From CAG-273 sp964618105 (GTDB lineage: Bacteria; Bacillota; Clostridia; TANB77; CAG-508), in NCBI GenBank assembly GCA_964618105.1, contig CAZUAJ010000006.1, positions 1 to 41,703 on the forward strand: a stretch of 41,703 nucleotides of DNA, in the 5' to 3' direction. A program made the position numbers and the translations under genes. The notes beneath the pieces were generated by a model. That model worked only from the letters and a program-made list of their open reading frames with translations, was not told where the DNA came from and made no database searches. Positions 15,741-22,795 of this stretch are shown piece after piece (the stretch's first letter is position 1; every line of letters starts with the position of its first letter).

Positions 15741-16604
15741 ATGAAAAGAGACTTTGCACAATGGCTATTAACTTTTACAGATAGTATAGCAGATTATAAA
15801 TATTACATAGATTTTGAAACAATATATAGAAATGCTGAAGAACATAAAATTGAATTAAATATGCTAAATTCCTTGATTGGTAGCAAAAATATAGAAAAGG
15901 ATTTTGAAGATTTAGCAAATAAATATCCTGAAGTATTAAAATGCATTCCTATTTTGTTAGCAGTAAGACAATATGAAATAATTGTTTTAGACGATGAAGG
16001 TAATAAATTTGAATATAATTTCAAAAAAATGAATTACAGCATAGAACAATATAAAGTATTTATGAGAGAAACAGGATTATTTGATTTAATTCAAAAGCAT
16101 CTTGTAAATAATTTATATGATTATGTTTTAGGTGTAGAATCTGGATTAAATTCAAATGCAAGAAAAAATCGTGGTGGACATCTAATGGAAGATGTAGTAG
16201 AAAGATTTATTCAAAAAGCTGGATTTAAGAAGAATGAAACCTATTTTAAAGAAATGTATTTGCAACAAATAGAAGAAAAATGGAAACTAGATATGTCATT
16301 TATTAGTAATCAAAATCAAGCAACTAAAAGATTTGATTTTGTTGTAAAAACTGATAATTGCATATATGGAATTGAAACGAATTTTTATGCAGCAGGTGGT
16401 TCAAAACTTAATGAAACAGCAAGAAGTTACAAAATGATTGCTGAAGAGGCAGAAAAAGTTGTTGGTTTCGAATTTGTATGGTTTACAGATGGAATGGGCT
16501 GGATTTCAGCGAGAAATAACTTAAGAGAAACATTTGATAAAATGGATAACATTTATAATATTGCAGATATGAAAAACGGAATTATGAAAAAGATATTTAA
16601 ATAA
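15741..16604 (+). CDS. dpnB: Type II restriction endonuclease DpnII/MboI-like (GATC)
   Basis: A 287-residue endonuclease that resembles DpnII along its whole length: FAQWLLTFTDSIADYKYYID at the N terminus, LNSLIGSKNIEKDFEDL, KNRGGHLMEDVVERF, KRFDFVVKTDNCIYGIETNF (PD-ExK-type core with D, E and following residues) and GSKLNETARSYKMIAEE. It cuts unmethylated GATC. The length is the same as known DpnII enzymes and no damage is visible. The GAGGAG site overlaps the end of dpnA. The operon ends at a hairpin after this gene. The order M-M-R is that of Streptococcus DpnII. Confidence 0.93.
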   Translation: MKRDFAQWLLTFTDSIADYKYYIDFETIYRNAEEHKIELNMLNSLIGSKNIEKDFEDLANKYPEVLKCIPILLAVRQYEIIVLDDEGNKFEYNFKKMNYSIEQYKVFMRETGLFDLIQKHLVNNLYDYVLGVESGLNSNARKNRGGHLMEDVVERFIQKAGFKKNETYFKEMYLQQIEEKWKLDMSFISNQNQATKRFDFVVKTDNCIYGIETNFYAAGGSKLNETARSYKMIAEEAEKVVGFEFVWFTDGMGWISARNNLRETFDKMDNIYNIADMKNGIMKKIFK

Positions 16605-16620
16605 TTCAATATACATAAGA

Positions 16621-16671
16621 AAAGCAAGATAATAATGTGATTTTAATTACAGAATTATTTTGCTTTTTTTA
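16621..16671 (+). terminator. Terminator of the DpnII operon
   Basis: AAAAGCAAGATAAT pairs with ATTATTTTGCTTTT with one mismatch, followed by T run. It separates the restriction-modification operon from the ASCH cassette. Confidence 0.85.
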
Positions 16672-16746
16672 TACAAAAGGACAATATTCGACATTTTTTT
16701 AATAAAAATATATTAAGATAAAAATTATAGAAAGGAAAAATCTAAT

Positions 16747-17100
16747 ATGAAATATATAATGAAATTAAATCCAAAATATTTTGAATATATGAAGAATGGA
16801 ACTAAAAGAGTAGAAGTTAGGCTAAATGATGAAAAAAGAAGATGTATTCAAATTGGAGATGAAATAATTTTTCAAAAAGAACCTGAATTAACAGAGGAAA
16901 TATATACTGAAATAGTTGAATTAAAAGTAACGAAAAGCTTCAAAGAGTTGATCAATACTTTAGATGTTTCTGAATATTCCGATAAAAATGAAACCGAAGA
17001 AAACTTTTTAAAGGACTTGTATAAGTTTTATACAAAAGATAAGGAAGAAAAATATGGAATAATGGGAATAAAAATAAAATTAAAAAAGGAGAAGATATGA
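16747..17100 (+). CDS. ASCH-domain protein 1
   Basis: A 117-residue single-domain ASCH (PUA-like fold) protein. It begins MKLNPKYFEYMKNGTKRVEVR, with the ASCH signature GxKxxExR in GTKRVEVR, followed by GDEIIFQKEPE, a typical beta strand of the fold. ASCH proteins bind RNA or modified nucleotides; E. coli YqfB of this fold removes acetyl groups from N4-acetylcytidine. Its catalytic Thr is Glu here (K-x-x-E, not K-x-x-T), so hydrolysis is doubtful and binding more likely. The gene overlaps the PIN-GNAT-PUA gene by four bases (ATGA), which implies tight co-expression and perhaps a protein complex. GAAAGGAAAAATCT precedes the start. Confidence 0.82.
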   Translation: MKYIMKLNPKYFEYMKNGTKRVEVRLNDEKRRCIQIGDEIIFQKEPELTEEIYTEIVELKVTKSFKELINTLDVSEYSDKNETEENFLKDLYKFYTKDKEEKYGIMGIKIKLKKEKI

Positions 17101-18581
17101 AAGAAAAGATATTATTAGATACAAACATGATGATTTATATTTTAGATGATCATATTTTAGATGAACAAGTTTCAAAATTAACTAAAATATTATATGATTC
17201 TGACAAATATATGATTGCAATACATCCTAAAACAATAGAGGAAGCTAACAAAATTAAAGAAGAAGAACGAAAATCTATATTTATGTCTAAATTAAAAGTT
17301 TATAATATTATAGACAATCCACCTAAAATGCCAGAAGAATTTAATAATTTAGCTGGATGTAAAAATGAGAATGATAAAATAGACAATGAAATGTTATATT
17401 CAGTAAGAAAAAATTGTGTTAGTTATTTTATTACAAATGATAAAAAACTTCTAAAAAAAGCCACAAATTTAAAATTAGATGATAGAGTATTGTCCATTGA
17501 AGAAGCACTAGAAAAATTTAAAAAAGAAGAACAGGCTATTATATATACCCCTGTGTTTATTAAATCAGAATATCTATACAACATGGATTTAGAAGATGAG
17601 TTTTTCACTACTTTGCGCAGAGATTATTTGGGCTTTGATAAATGGTTTGAAAGTAAACAATTAAAAGGTGAAAAGGCATATATTACTACTACAAAGGAAA
17701 ATAAAATCACATCATTTTTAATGTTAAAAGAAGAAGATGAAAATGAAAATTATACTTCATTTAATACACCTTTTAAACCAGGTAAGAGAATTAAAGTTTC
17801 AACATTCAAAGTGTCAGATACAGGAAAGAAAATTGGTGAATGTTTCATAAAAATAATGGTTAATGAAGCTATAAAAAAGAATGTTGATGAAATATATGTT
17901 ACAACATTTGAAAAACAAGAAGCACTAATTTATTTATTAGAACAATATGGATTTAAATTATTTACATATAAAAATACTACTAAAAGTGATGGCATAGTTG
18001 AAAAAGAATTAATATATGTAAAAAATATCAAGGATAAGACTCAATATCCATATGTGCAATTAAAAGAACAAGGGATTTTTATCTGTCCAGTAATACCTAA
18101 ATATCATAAGTTATTATTTGAAGATGCAGAAAAAGAATATCAGATAAGTTTTGATGATACACAAGGTAAAAATACTTCTGCAAATGCTATAAAAAAAGCA
18201 TTTATATCAAATTCAAAAATAAAGATGATTAATCCTGGAGATATATTATTGTTTTATGCTTCTCACGATAAAAAAGCTATAACAACATTAGGAATTGTAG
18301 AAACAACATGGAATAAATTTGATTCTCAAGAAGAAATTTTTAACATTGTAAGAAAAAGAACTGCTTATGATGAAGAAGAATTAAAATATGTTACAGGATT
18401 AGATAGCCTAGTAATAATGTTCAAACATTATATAACATTTGAAAAAACTATTACATATGATTTTTTATATGATAATGGAATTGTTAATGGATATATTCAG
18501 TCTCCAACAAGTATAAAAAAAGAAGATTTAGAAAAAATAATAATAGAGGGAAAAATCCAAAATATGATTGAAATAATGTAA
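17097..18581 (+). CDS. PIN nuclease - GNAT acetyltransferase - PUA/EVE-like fusion protein
   Basis: A 494-residue protein with three apparent domains. Residues 1-140 are a PIN nuclease with the acidic set D8 (LLDTNMMIY), E48/E49, D96 and D115 (FITNDKKLL). Residues about 155-310 look like a GNAT acetyltransferase, with the acetyl-CoA loop around SDTGKKIGECFI and a C-terminal YLLEQYGFKLF typical of the fold. Residues about 325-494 are PUA/EVE-like (IFICPVIPKYHKLL, INPGDILLFYASHD and TTLGIVETTW). PIN domains cut RNA, GNAT toxins acetylate aminoacyl-tRNA, and PUA/EVE folds read RNA or modified bases, so an RNA-directed effector is a reasonable inference. It is translationally coupled to ASCH 1 and next to a restriction system. 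I know no named system with this full set. Confidence 0.75.
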   Translation: MKEKILLDTNMMIYILDDHILDEQVSKLTKILYDSDKYMIAIHPKTIEEANKIKEEERKSIFMSKLKVYNIIDNPPKMPEEFNNLAGCKNENDKIDNEMLYSVRKNCVSYFITNDKKLLKKATNLKLDDRVLSIEEALEKFKKEEQAIIYTPVFIKSEYLYNMDLEDEFFTTLRRDYLGFDKWFESKQLKGEKAYITTTKENKITSFLMLKEEDENENYTSFNTPFKPGKRIKVSTFKVSDTGKKIGECFIKIMVNEAIKKNVDEIYVTTFEKQEALIYLLEQYGFKLFTYKNTTKSDGIVEKELIYVKNIKDKTQYPYVQLKEQGIFICPVIPKYHKLLFEDAEKEYQISFDDTQGKNTSANAIKKAFISNSKIKMINPGDILLFYASHDKKAITTLGIVETTWNKFDSQEEIFNIVRKRTAYDEEELKYVTGLDSLVIMFKHYITFEKTITYDFLYDNGIVNGYIQSPTSIKKEDLEKIIIEGKIQNMIEIM

Positions 18582-18611
18582 AAGATACACAAAAAAGTGT
18601 ATCTTTTTTTG
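18581..18611 (+). terminator. Terminator after the PIN-GNAT-PUA gene
   Basis: AAAGATACAC (18581-18590) and GTGTATCTTT (18597-18606) form a perfect 10-bp stem with an A6 loop and T run, overlapping the stop codon. Confidence 0.9.
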
Positions 18612-18621
18612 CGTGAAAGTA

Positions 18622-18650
18622 TTTACAATTGAACTTTTATTATATATAAT
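18622..18650 (+). promoter_or_regulatory. Promoter of the XRE-ASCH2 unit
   Basis: TTTACA (18622-18627), a 17-base spacer and a perfect TATAAT (18645-18650). It lies directly after the terminator, so the regulator is transcribed apart from the effector gene. Confidence 0.75.
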
Positions 18651-18697
18651 GTTAACAAATATGCTTATTAGCGTTCTAGTTAAATTAGGGAGAAAAA

Positions 18698-19063
18698 ATG
18701 AGTAAGAAATTTGGAGAATTAGTAAAAAAATATAGAGGTAATAAGAGCTTAAAAAAGTTAAGTGATGAAATAGGAATATCTGCAGCTTACTTATCAGATA
18801 TAGAAAATGGAAATAGATTTCCTTCTAAAGAAAAAATAGATAAATTTATAGGAGCATTTGATTTAAAAGATCATGAAAAAGATAAATTTTATGATTTAGT
18901 TGCAAAAGAAAGTCCGAATAAATATAAAGTTTCTGGAGATATAGCAGAATATATTATGAACAACGAGTTTTTACGAAATTTTATTAGAATAGCCAAAGAT
19001 AAAAAATTAGACAATTTGTATTGGAAAAGTAAAATAAAAGAATTGGAAAGTGAGAGTGAATAA
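18698..19063 (+). CDS. XRE family transcriptional regulator
   Basis: A 121-residue protein with an XRE/Cro helix-turn-helix in residues 6-60 (FGELVKKYRG, LKKLSDEIGISAAYLSDIE, NGNRFPSKEKIDKF). The rest is a short helical tail (DIAEYIMNNEFLRNFIRIA) that could be a dimer or partner-binding region. It is a DNA-binding repressor or antitoxin candidate for the cassette. It has its own TTTACA/TATAAT promoter, a GGGAGAAAAA ribosome site, and ASCH 2 three bases downstream. Which promoter it controls cannot be seen. Confidence 0.85.
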   Translation: MSKKFGELVKKYRGNKSLKKLSDEIGISAAYLSDIENGNRFPSKEKIDKFIGAFDLKDHEKDKFYDLVAKESPNKYKVSGDIAEYIMNNEFLRNFIRIAKDKKLDNLYWKSKIKELESESE

Positions 19064-19066
19064 ATT

Positions 19067-19435
19067 ATGTGTAATATGTTAATTTCAATTAATCCACAAC
19101 ATGTAGAAAATATTTTTAATGGAACTAAACAGTATGAGTATAGAAAAATTAGATGTAAACAAGATGTAGACAAAATAATAATATATTCAACATATCCTAT
19201 AAAGAAAATTGTAGGTGAGGCTAAAGTAGAAAAGATTCTAGAAGATTCACCAGATAATATATGGGAAGAAACTAAAAACTATTCTGGAATAGATTTAAAG
19301 TTTTATCAGCAATATTTTAAGAATAGAAGTAAGGCTATAGCATATAAATTAACTAATATAAAAAAATATAATATTCCTCAAGAATTATCTAATTATGGAA
19401 TAAAGGCTGCACCACAATCATTCATATATGTATAG
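19067..19435 (+). CDS. ASCH-domain protein 2
   Basis: A 122-residue PUA-like/ASCH protein of the type often joined to HTH regulators. It begins MLISINPQHVENIFNGTKQYEYRK, with the signature GxKxxExR present as GTKQYEYR, then VDKIIIYSTYPIKKIVGEAKVEKIL, ENIW-like WEETKNYSG and the conserved end PQSFIYV. The length is complete. Members are thought to bind RNA or small ligands; the role is unproven. It is co-transcribed with the XRE regulator three bases upstream, so the pair may act as a split form of HTH-PUA regulators. It is only distantly similar to ASCH 1. Confidence 0.82.
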   Translation: MCNMLISINPQHVENIFNGTKQYEYRKIRCKQDVDKIIIYSTYPIKKIVGEAKVEKILEDSPDNIWEETKNYSGIDLKFYQQYFKNRSKAIAYKLTNIKKYNIPQELSNYGIKAAPQSFIYV

Positions 19436-19439
19436 AAAC

Positions 19440-19480
19440 AAATCCCAGAAGTGTAATTAAGTACTTCTGGGATTTATTTT
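19440..19480. terminator. Bidirectional terminator, ASCH 2 / unknown gene
   Basis: AAATCCCAGAAGT (19440-19452) pairs perfectly with ACTTCTGGGATTT (19463-19475), between convergent genes. T-rich sequence follows on the plus strand. Confidence 0.9.
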
Positions 19481-19774
19481 CTAATCTTTAATGCAACCTA
19501 ACACCAGCTGCACTCCATCACAAAACCCATTTCTATAATACTTTTCATTCCAATAGCCAATATAATCCATAAAATTCTCATCAAGCAAGTTAAGTTGTTT
19601 TTGTATGTAAGCTCTATTTTGTTTAGGAATATTCTTTAGAATTCTTTCAGAAATCTCATCAAAATAAACCCAATGTTTTCTGTCTTCATCACAGGTTAAA
19701 GAAGAAAGTTCATCTTCTCTAAACAACAACCAATCCTTTAAAATATCATCATTAACTTCTCTTAAATTACTCAT
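19481..19774 (-). CDS. Small protein of unknown function in the rep-tnpV operon
   Basis: A 97-residue soluble, acidic, helical protein (WLLFREDELSSLTCDEDRK, YIGYWNEKYYRNGFCDGVQL). The last segment, with YRNGF.DG, looks like the end of small helical proteins often found on Firmicute mobile elements, but I cannot name the family with confidence. AGGAGG precedes the ATG and the gene follows tnpV by 18 bases, so it is co-transcribed with tnpV and rep. It ends at the shared terminator. Confidence 0.7.
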   Translation of the reverse strand: MSNLREVNDDILKDWLLFREDELSSLTCDEDRKHWVYFDEISERILKNIPKQNRAYIQKQLNLLDENFMDYIGYWNEKYYRNGFCDGVQLVLGCIKD

Positions 19775-19792
19775 TACAAATCCTCCTAAAAT

Positions 19793-20164
19793 TTAAACAT
19801 AAATTAATTCTTTTAAAGCAATTTCTTCAGCACGATTTTTTATATTATTCATTTTCCCAACCCACTCTAGAGGATTAATATCTTTTAAATCTTCAGATAT
19901 ATTTTCCCATTCTTTAAATTGACCTATTAATAATTTAACTTTTTCTTTAGCTTGTATATCAACTTCAATAAGATGTTTTCTTAAAGTACAACCAATTTTC
20001 AATAATTCATATTCACCTTTTTTATAATTTTTTAAATAGCTCAATCTTAAGTATCCATATTTTCCAATTTGATAGTTTTCATTTTCATCATTTGGAACCG
20101 TTAAATTTGGTATTAAATAATCTCCTTCTTGATGATAAGTAATTTTACTTTTTACATTTTCCAT
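19793..20164 (-). CDS. tnpV: TnpV-like transposon protein
   Basis: A 123-residue protein that matches the TnpV family of Tn4451-type and related Clostridial elements: ITYHQEGDYLIPNL near the N terminus, GKYGYLRLSYLKNYKKGEY in the middle and LEWVGKMNNIKNRAEEIALKELIYV at the end. The function of TnpV is not known; it is not needed for excision in Tn4451. I start at the ATG at 20164, with AGGAGG upstream; the frame extends eight codons further without support. It follows the rep gene by 14 bases. No Tn4451-type large resolvase is present here. Confidence 0.85.
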   Translation of the reverse strand: MENVKSKITYHQEGDYLIPNLTVPNDENENYQIGKYGYLRLSYLKNYKKGEYELLKIGCTLRKHLIEVDIQAKEKVKLLIGQFKEWENISEDLKDINPLEWVGKMNNIKNRAEEIALKELIYV

Positions 20165-20178
20165 AATAAAAATTCCTC

Positions 20179-20772
20179 CTAATTCCAATTATTATTTGCA
20201 TATAATTTCGACCAATCCATATCAGAATAATCTCGACCTTCATAATTATAAAATGTGTTATATTTATTATTCGTATTAAATCTATTATTCTTATTTGTGT
20301 CTGATTTTCGAACATCCTGATAACTGATAAACGGACTTCCTGAAGTTTGATTTTCAGACTTCACATTTATAAATTCTTCTTTTATTTCTGATATAGTTTT
20401 TCCTACATAAATTCTATTAGGCTTATTTTTTCCTTGTCTTTTTTCTCTAATTAAATTAGCTTTATTTAGTTGTTCAAATGCAGAATTAATAGCTGACTTG
20501 CCAACATGTAATTTTTCTTCTAAATCGATTCTCGTAAAAATCACATAAATATTTTCATCTTCATCATAATAATGTTTTTTACCTTTAGGAATATTATTTG
20601 TTAATTCATTAGTATATGTGAGTGATAATCTATCACATAATAGCGAATATAATAGAATTGCTGTAGGAGATAAATCTTTGTAAATCTTATTATTGCAAAG
20701 TTCTTTATTTACACGATAGAATTCTACTTTTTTGTAGTCTTCTTTAATTTTATGGGGTACAAAAGTTAACAT
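20179..20772 (-). CDS. repA: RepA_N-type replication initiator, short form
   Basis: A 197-residue protein whose first 130 residues form the RepA_N winged-helix domain (FYRVNKELCNNKIYKDLS, YSLLCDRLSLT, YVIFTRIDLEEKLHVGKSA, KANLIREKRQGKNKPNRIYVG is split over this region). It is clearly related to the IME1 initiator (same REKRQG/VREKRQG and NRIYVG/NLIYVG motifs) but lacks most of its C-terminal half, ending in an Asn-rich tail, DWSKLYANNNWN. Short forms may still bind origin repeats or may act as regulators. AGGAGG lies seven bases before the ATG. Phased TTCTTGAAATTT repeats lie directly upstream. Confidence 0.85.
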   Translation of the reverse strand: MLTFVPHKIKEDYKKVEFYRVNKELCNNKIYKDLSPTAILLYSLLCDRLSLTYTNELTNNIPKGKKHYYDEDENIYVIFTRIDLEEKLHVGKSAINSAFEQLNKANLIREKRQGKNKPNRIYVGKTISEIKEEFINVKSENQTSGSPFISYQDVRKSDTNKNNRFNTNNKYNTFYNYEGRDYSDMDWSKLYANNNWN

Positions 20773-20811
20773 TGAATTTCCTCCTAATCCAGATTGGATA
20801 AGGGATTGCTA

Positions 20812-20895
20812 TTCTTGAAATTTTCTTGAAATTTTTTTAAGATAAAAAATAATTCTTGAAATTTATTTTTGAAAATTATTCGGTATTTTCAAGAA
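20812..20895. repeat. TTCTTGAAATTT iteron-like repeats
   Basis: Exact copies of TTCTTGAAATTT start at 20812, 20823 and 20853. A degenerate copy lies near 20866 and an inverted one (ATTTTCAAGAA) at 20885-20895. The first two are 11 bases apart, one helical turn. They lie 40 bases upstream of the rep start and could be initiator binding sites or operators. Confidence 0.65.
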
Positions 20896-20917
20896 TTTTA
20901 TAGAATTTGATAAAATT

Positions 20918-20954
20918 AAAGACACATGCTGTAATCTTACAAACATGTGTCTTT
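20918..20954. terminator. End hairpin of IME2
   Basis: AAAGACACATG (20918-20928) pairs with CATGTGTCTTT (20944-20954). It lies 51 bases from the att core and would also end the tRNA-Pro transcript on the minus strand. The same arrangement stands at 11496 and 4221. Confidence 0.75.
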
Positions 20955-21005
20955 TCACATTTTAGACTTTTTTGAAATTTTCTAGAATTTCTTAAAAAAT
21001 CCTTC

Positions 21006-21022
21006 AATATGGTCGAGGCGAC
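21006..21022. other. att core in the tRNA-Pro 3' end
   Basis: AATATGGTCGAGGCGAC includes the CCA end and 3' acceptor strand of tRNA-Pro. It is the exact copy of 11574-11590. Insertion here keeps the tRNA complete. Confidence 0.9.
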
Positions 21023-21085
21023 AGGGATCGAACCTGCGACCTCATGGTCCCAAACCACGCGCGCTACCAACTGCGCTACGCCTCG
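21010..21085 (-). tRNA. tRNA-Pro (UGG), integration target
   Basis: A 76-nt tRNA with encoded CCA. The acceptor stem CGAGGCG/CGCCTCG is perfect, the anticodon loop reads TTTGGGA with anticodon TGG, and the T loop GGTTCGATCC is normal. Its 3' end is the attachment site of both IMEs. Confidence 0.95.
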
Positions 21086-21103
21086 ATTTTTAATTTCTTA
21101 TAA

Positions 21104-21132
21104 AGTATAACACACTTTTTTTATAATTGCAA
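21104..21132 (-). promoter_or_regulatory. tRNA-Pro promoter
   Basis: On the minus strand TTGCAA (21132-21127), a 17-base spacer and TATACT (21109-21104), about 19 bases before the tRNA 5' end. Confidence 0.8.
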
Positions 21133-21150
21133 CATTTTTTTAAAATTCTA

Positions 21151-21179
21151 TTGAATATTTTTTATTTTCAATGTATAAT
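21151..21179 (+). promoter_or_regulatory. tRNA-Arg promoter
   Basis: TTGAAT (21151-21156), a 17-base spacer and TATAAT (21174-21179), 12 bases before the tRNA 5' end. Confidence 0.75.
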
Positions 21180-21191
21180 AATTATTGTAAT

Positions 21192-21268
<77 letters not shown>

Positions 21269-21306
21269 ATAGTTCTTAAATCTTCATTGATTTAAGAACT
21301 ATTTTT
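21269..21306 (+). terminator. tRNA-Arg terminator
   Basis: AATAGTTCTTAAATC and GATTTAAGAACTATT form a long perfect stem with a T run, directly after the CCA. The bases 21307-21470 hold only one small hairpin (AGTTCG...CGAACT near 21376) and no gene. Confidence 0.9.
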
Positions 21307-21470
21307 GTATCTTTACCATTTTTGGGAAATGTGTAAAAAAGCATAATAGTAATGCAGTAATATATAAATAGCAAAGTTCGCATTGTACGAACTTATTTCA
21401 AATGGCAATTTTAAATTATACACAAATTTTGCATTGCCACCTAATTTTTTTATATTTTTAATCTCATCTT

Positions 21471-22622
21471 TTATTTTTTTAATAATTTCACTTTAATTTG
21501 AAATTCACTTTTATTTCGCAAAATTTTGAATGTTACTTCATCATCTGGCTTTTTAGTATAAATATAATTTCTTAAATCACTCATTTTTTCTAAATCAATT
21601 CCATCTACTTCTAATAATATATCTTTTTCTTTTATTCCATACATTTCAGCAGCAGAGCTTTTATTAACTTGTACTACATAAATTCCACTTTCTATTTCTA
21701 AATTATTTTCTAAATATGGTATTATATTTTTATCATAAGCGAATACTCCCAAATATGCCTCTTCAAATTTATCGTTTGTTGCAAAACTTTGTATAATAGT
21801 TTTTACTACATTTATTGGAATTGCAAATCCAATTCCCTCTGCTGATGTAATTTTTACACTATTTATTCCTATAACTTCACCACTTTCATTTATTAATGGT
21901 CCACCGCTATTTCCTGGATTTATTGTTGCATCTGTTTGAATTAGGTCATCCATATATGATGAAATTTGATTTCCAATATCATCTTCTTCATTTATTATTA
22001 TTGTTCTATTTATTGCACTAACAATTCCAGACGTGACAGTTCTTTGGAACTCAAATCCAATAGGATTTCCAATTGCATATACTGTTTGCCCTAATTTTGC
22101 ATTATCTGAATTACCTAATGTAAGGTATTTTAAATTATTTACATTTATTTTTACAATTGCCAAATCTAGGTCTGTGTTTGACCAAACTACACTCCCTTGA
22201 TAACTTTTCCCTGTTTCTAGTGTTACATAACATTTGCTATATTTTTTGCCTGAAACATGTTCATTTGTCAAAATATAACCATTTTCTGATACAATTATTC
22301 CTGTTCCTAATCCCAGTTTTGAAGTTCCATCTTTTGCAAATATAGAATTCCCTATATTTTTTAATTTTGAAATTCCAACAACACTTTCTGTAACTCTTTC
22401 AAGCATTTCATTAATTGTTTCATTGTCCTTTTTAGTTTCTTCTACTGTTTGTAGGATTTTGCTTGCTTCATAAGGTTTTATTATTTGTGTTGGTGTTTCA
22501 ATATTAAAGTATAAAATGTATGTAAGTGCCATAAGAACAACTATTAAAATTATTATAAATGTTGTAATAAAATACCTTTTAATTCTGTCTTTTCTTTGGT
22601 TTCTTCTAATATATTCTTCCAT
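21471..22622 (-). CDS. htrA: Membrane-anchored HtrA/DegP-like serine protease
   Basis: A 383-residue S1C protease. A short cytoplasmic start is followed by one membrane helix (residues 17-40) that places the rest outside the cell. The trypsin-like domain has the triad H122 (LTNEHVSG), D153 (DLDLAIVKI) and S239 (NPGNSGGPL). One PDZ domain fills residues about 285-383 (YLGVFAYD, GIYVVQVNKSSAAEMYGIKEKDIL). Such proteases degrade misfolded exported proteins under envelope stress. AAAGGAGAATTT precedes the ATG. It is divergent from the NRPS operon and shares a 170-base intergenic region with it. Confidence 0.93.
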   Translation of the reverse strand: MEEYIRRNQRKDRIKRYFITTFIIILIVVLMALTYILYFNIETPTQIIKPYEASKILQTVEETKKDNETINEMLERVTESVVGISKLKNIGNSIFAKDGTSKLGLGTGIIVSENGYILTNEHVSGKKYSKCYVTLETGKSYQGSVVWSNTDLDLAIVKINVNNLKYLTLGNSDNAKLGQTVYAIGNPIGFEFQRTVTSGIVSAINRTIIINEEDDIGNQISSYMDDLIQTDATINPGNSGGPLINESGEVIGINSVKITSAEGIGFAIPINVVKTIIQSFATNDKFEEAYLGVFAYDKNIIPYLENNLEIESGIYVVQVNKSSAAEMYGIKEKDILLEVDGIDLEKMSDLRNYIYTKKPDDEVTFKILRNKSEFQIKVKLLKK

Positions 22623-22795
22623 AAATTCTCCTTTATATTTATAAACTTAACCTAATTATAAGCAATTTTTGTAAATTTAAACTCATATTTTAAAAATTCC
22701 CATATTTCTCCATTTTTTTATTGATTTTTAAATTGAATTCATATATAATTTGTTTAGAATTTTTTAAGATTTACTTTACAGGGGAGATTTTCATT

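Larger units (their letters stand above)
11574..21022. mobile_element. IME2: integrative element carrying restriction-modification and other defence genes
   Basis: This interval is bounded by perfect 17-bp direct repeats at 11574 and 21006, the second inside tRNA-Pro. It contains a frameshifted tyrosine recombinase, an excisionase, a GATC restriction-modification operon, an ASCH/PIN-GNAT-PUA/XRE/ASCH cassette, a small unknown protein, TnpV and a RepA_N initiator with iteron-like repeats. No relaxase and no clear oriT are visible. It is the tRNA-proximal and therefore probably the more recent insertion. Confidence 0.85.

Noticed and set aside
16747..17100. ASCH 1 as an active YqfB-type acetylcytidine hydrolase
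   Set aside because: The YqfB catalytic Thr is Glu here (GTKRVEVR), so hydrolase activity is not supported by the sequence.
4318..21022. Prophage
   Set aside because: There are no capsid, portal, terminase, tail or lysis genes; rep, mob, TnpV and defence genes fit mobilizable elements.
21101..21120. A match to pMV158 oriT (AAAGTATAACACACT) upstream of tRNA-Pro
   Set aside because: It forms the -10 region of a good tRNA promoter (TTGCAA-17-TATACT) and lies outside both elements with no inverted repeat; the match is best explained by chance.
22721..22795. N-terminal extension of the NRPS
   Set aside because: It is AT-rich, has no ribosome site, and the condensation domain begins naturally after the ATG at 22796.
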